Shown here one piece after another: positions 35,392 through 36,298 of a stretch of DNA of 36,298 nt; within the stretch, counting starts at the first letter, position 1, and every line of letters begins with the position of its first letter. A program made the translations under genes and the position numbers. Source of the stretch: Clostridiales bacterium (lineage in GTDB: Bacteria > Bacillota > Clostridia > Ch29); assembly GCA_012523075.1 (NCBI GenBank), contig JAAYJF010000016.1, positions 1-36,298 on the forward strand, given 5' to 3'. Below the pieces are notes generated by a model, which saw nothing but the letters and a program-made list of their open reading frames with translations, was not told the DNA's origin and searched no databases.

Positions 35392-35904
35392 CTATTCGTC
35401 TATCTTGACGTTTATGCTTAGCCCCTTGTTTTCTTTATCGTATACCACAGCAATAAACGTTTTCTCGTCCAAACCCGCTACATAGTTTGTAAATCCATCA
35501 CTGCCCGACAAATCCATTGCTTCCTCAGTGAACCCCTTTTCTTTTACTTTTTTAATGTAATCCTCTACATCCTTTTTCTCAACATCCTCCAGCACTATCA
35601 CACATCCCGGATTCGCATTGACTGCCGATACAATGGAGCCTTTCTTAAACTCGGGTATAAGGTCTGCCGCACCGCCTTTCGGCCATTCATCGCTACCAAA
35701 TGTGATTTTTTCTCCTCCCTCGCCTTCAAAGGTTATCCCGCCTTCGCTGATGTCAATTTCGGTGCCGTCGCCGGCGATTTTCTCCAAAACGCCCTCGGTT
35801 ACCTTTTCCGCTATTTTTTCATTGATTTTTCGTTTAGCATTACAGGCCGCTAAAGAAAAAACCAATACAACACAGAGTAGAACCAAAACAGTTTTTCTTA
35901 ACAC
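35392..35904 (-). CDS. Putative lipoprotein
   Basis: MLRKTVLVLLCVVLVFSLAAC lipobox. Confidence 0.75.
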   Translation of the reverse strand: MLRKTVLVLLCVVLVFSLAACNAKRKINEKIAEKVTEGVLEKIAGDGTEIDISEGGITFEGEGGEKITFGSDEWPKGGAADLIPEFKKGSIVSAVNANPGCVIVLEDVEKKDVEDYIKKVKEKGFTEEAMDLSGSDGFTNYVAGLDEKTFIAVVYDKENKGLSINVKIDE

Positions 35905-36020
35905 AATAACATTCCCTCTTTCATCAATTTTTTTGAGCCGTGCAGCCGATTTTGACCCTTCCAGCTGCTTGCTTAACCATCCTTTATATCCTAATTCTAC
36001 TCATATTCACACTGCATGTA

Positions 36021-36037
36021 ATCACCCCCGGGGTGAT
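36021..36037. promoter_or_regulatory. Perfect palindrome ATCACCCCCGGGGTGAT in a divergent intergenic region
   Basis: 17-nt palindrome between divergent genes (35904 minus, 36177 plus). Confidence 0.35.
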
Positions 36038-36176
36038 TTTCTATTCAATTAATTCATATTGCTAATATTGGGTAACCCAGATAATTTATGTTATAATATT
36101 TCTGGGACAGGACATGACCCGGTATCCCATGCCGGCTTATTAAACCAACCGGGTTTGGAATTAACGGGGGTATATT

Positions 36177-36298
36177 ATGAAAAGAGGTATCTTTATTATC
36201 GCAGCCTTTGTCTTTGTGCTTAGCACAATACTTACAGCCTGCAGCAGCGAGATATTAACCGGCCCCAAAAACCAGGTAGTCCTTACCCTATGGCACAA
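36177..36298 (+). CDS. N-terminal part of a lipoprotein, probably an ABC transporter solute-binding protein (truncated by window end)
   Basis: MKRGIFIIAAFVFVLSTILTACSSEILTGPKNQVVLTLWH; TATAAT at 36092-36097. Confidence 0.6.
   Translation, partial: MKRGIFIIAAFVFVLSTILTACSSEILTGPKNQVVLTLWH

Noticed and set aside
1-36298. tRNA or rRNA genes
   Set aside because: No convincing cloverleaf or rRNA-like segments were recognised by eye; a tRNAscan/Infernal run would be needed to be certain.
1-36298. Alternative genetic code (TGA or TAG reassigned)
   Set aside because: TGA and TAG both terminate ordinary genes here (e.g. the nucleoside-recognition gene ending TGA at 25477, DUF5320 ending TAG at 639), so a global reassignment is not supported.

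Overview
36.3 kb window of a low-to-mid GC bacterial genome, most likely an anaerobic Firmicute/Clostridia (inferred from gene content; not tested). It holds mostly chromosomal operons: (i) two separate loci of the NifX-like/Mrp-MinD ATPase/DUF134 type (DUF5320-DUF134-Mrp at 0.3-2.1 kb; NifX-MinD-MinD-NifX-Fur-DUF134 at 6.8-10.2 kb); (ii) azlCD; (iii) ccdA-thioredoxin; (iv) a CofE-like F420 ligase homolog; (v) an ECF sigma/anti-sigma/lipoprotein operon; (vi) GNAT and DUF2156 genes; (vii) a ~9 kb signalling operon (Ser/Thr kinase-AAA-TPR-GAF-PAS-HisKA_2, REC-HK, REC, REC-GAF, HK); (viii) nucleoside-recognition (SpmA/B-like) genes and a DUF4153 gene; (ix) a RAYT/Y1 transposase with matching inverted ends; (x) an AbiEii-like/DUF6922 pair; (xi) a feoA-feoB-Cys-rich peptide operon with a Fur-box-like site; (xii) a PAS-GGDEF-HD-GYP protein and small lipoproteins. 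The strongest unusual signals are: a pair of palindromic TNRCAWWTGNCA-like sites with ~40 bp spacing in the promoters of both NifX/Mrp loci; a TGA exactly at a Walker A glycine codon of one MinD ATPase; an in-frame TAG splitting the giant kinase just after its P-loop; a -1 frame disruption at an A6 tract splitting a REC-GAF-HK gene; an orphan TipAS domain remnant; a three-helix structured intergenic element before DUF134; and dispersed repeats, including REP-like elements whose arms supply stop codons. All assignments come from reading the sequence and ORF translations; no database search was possible.
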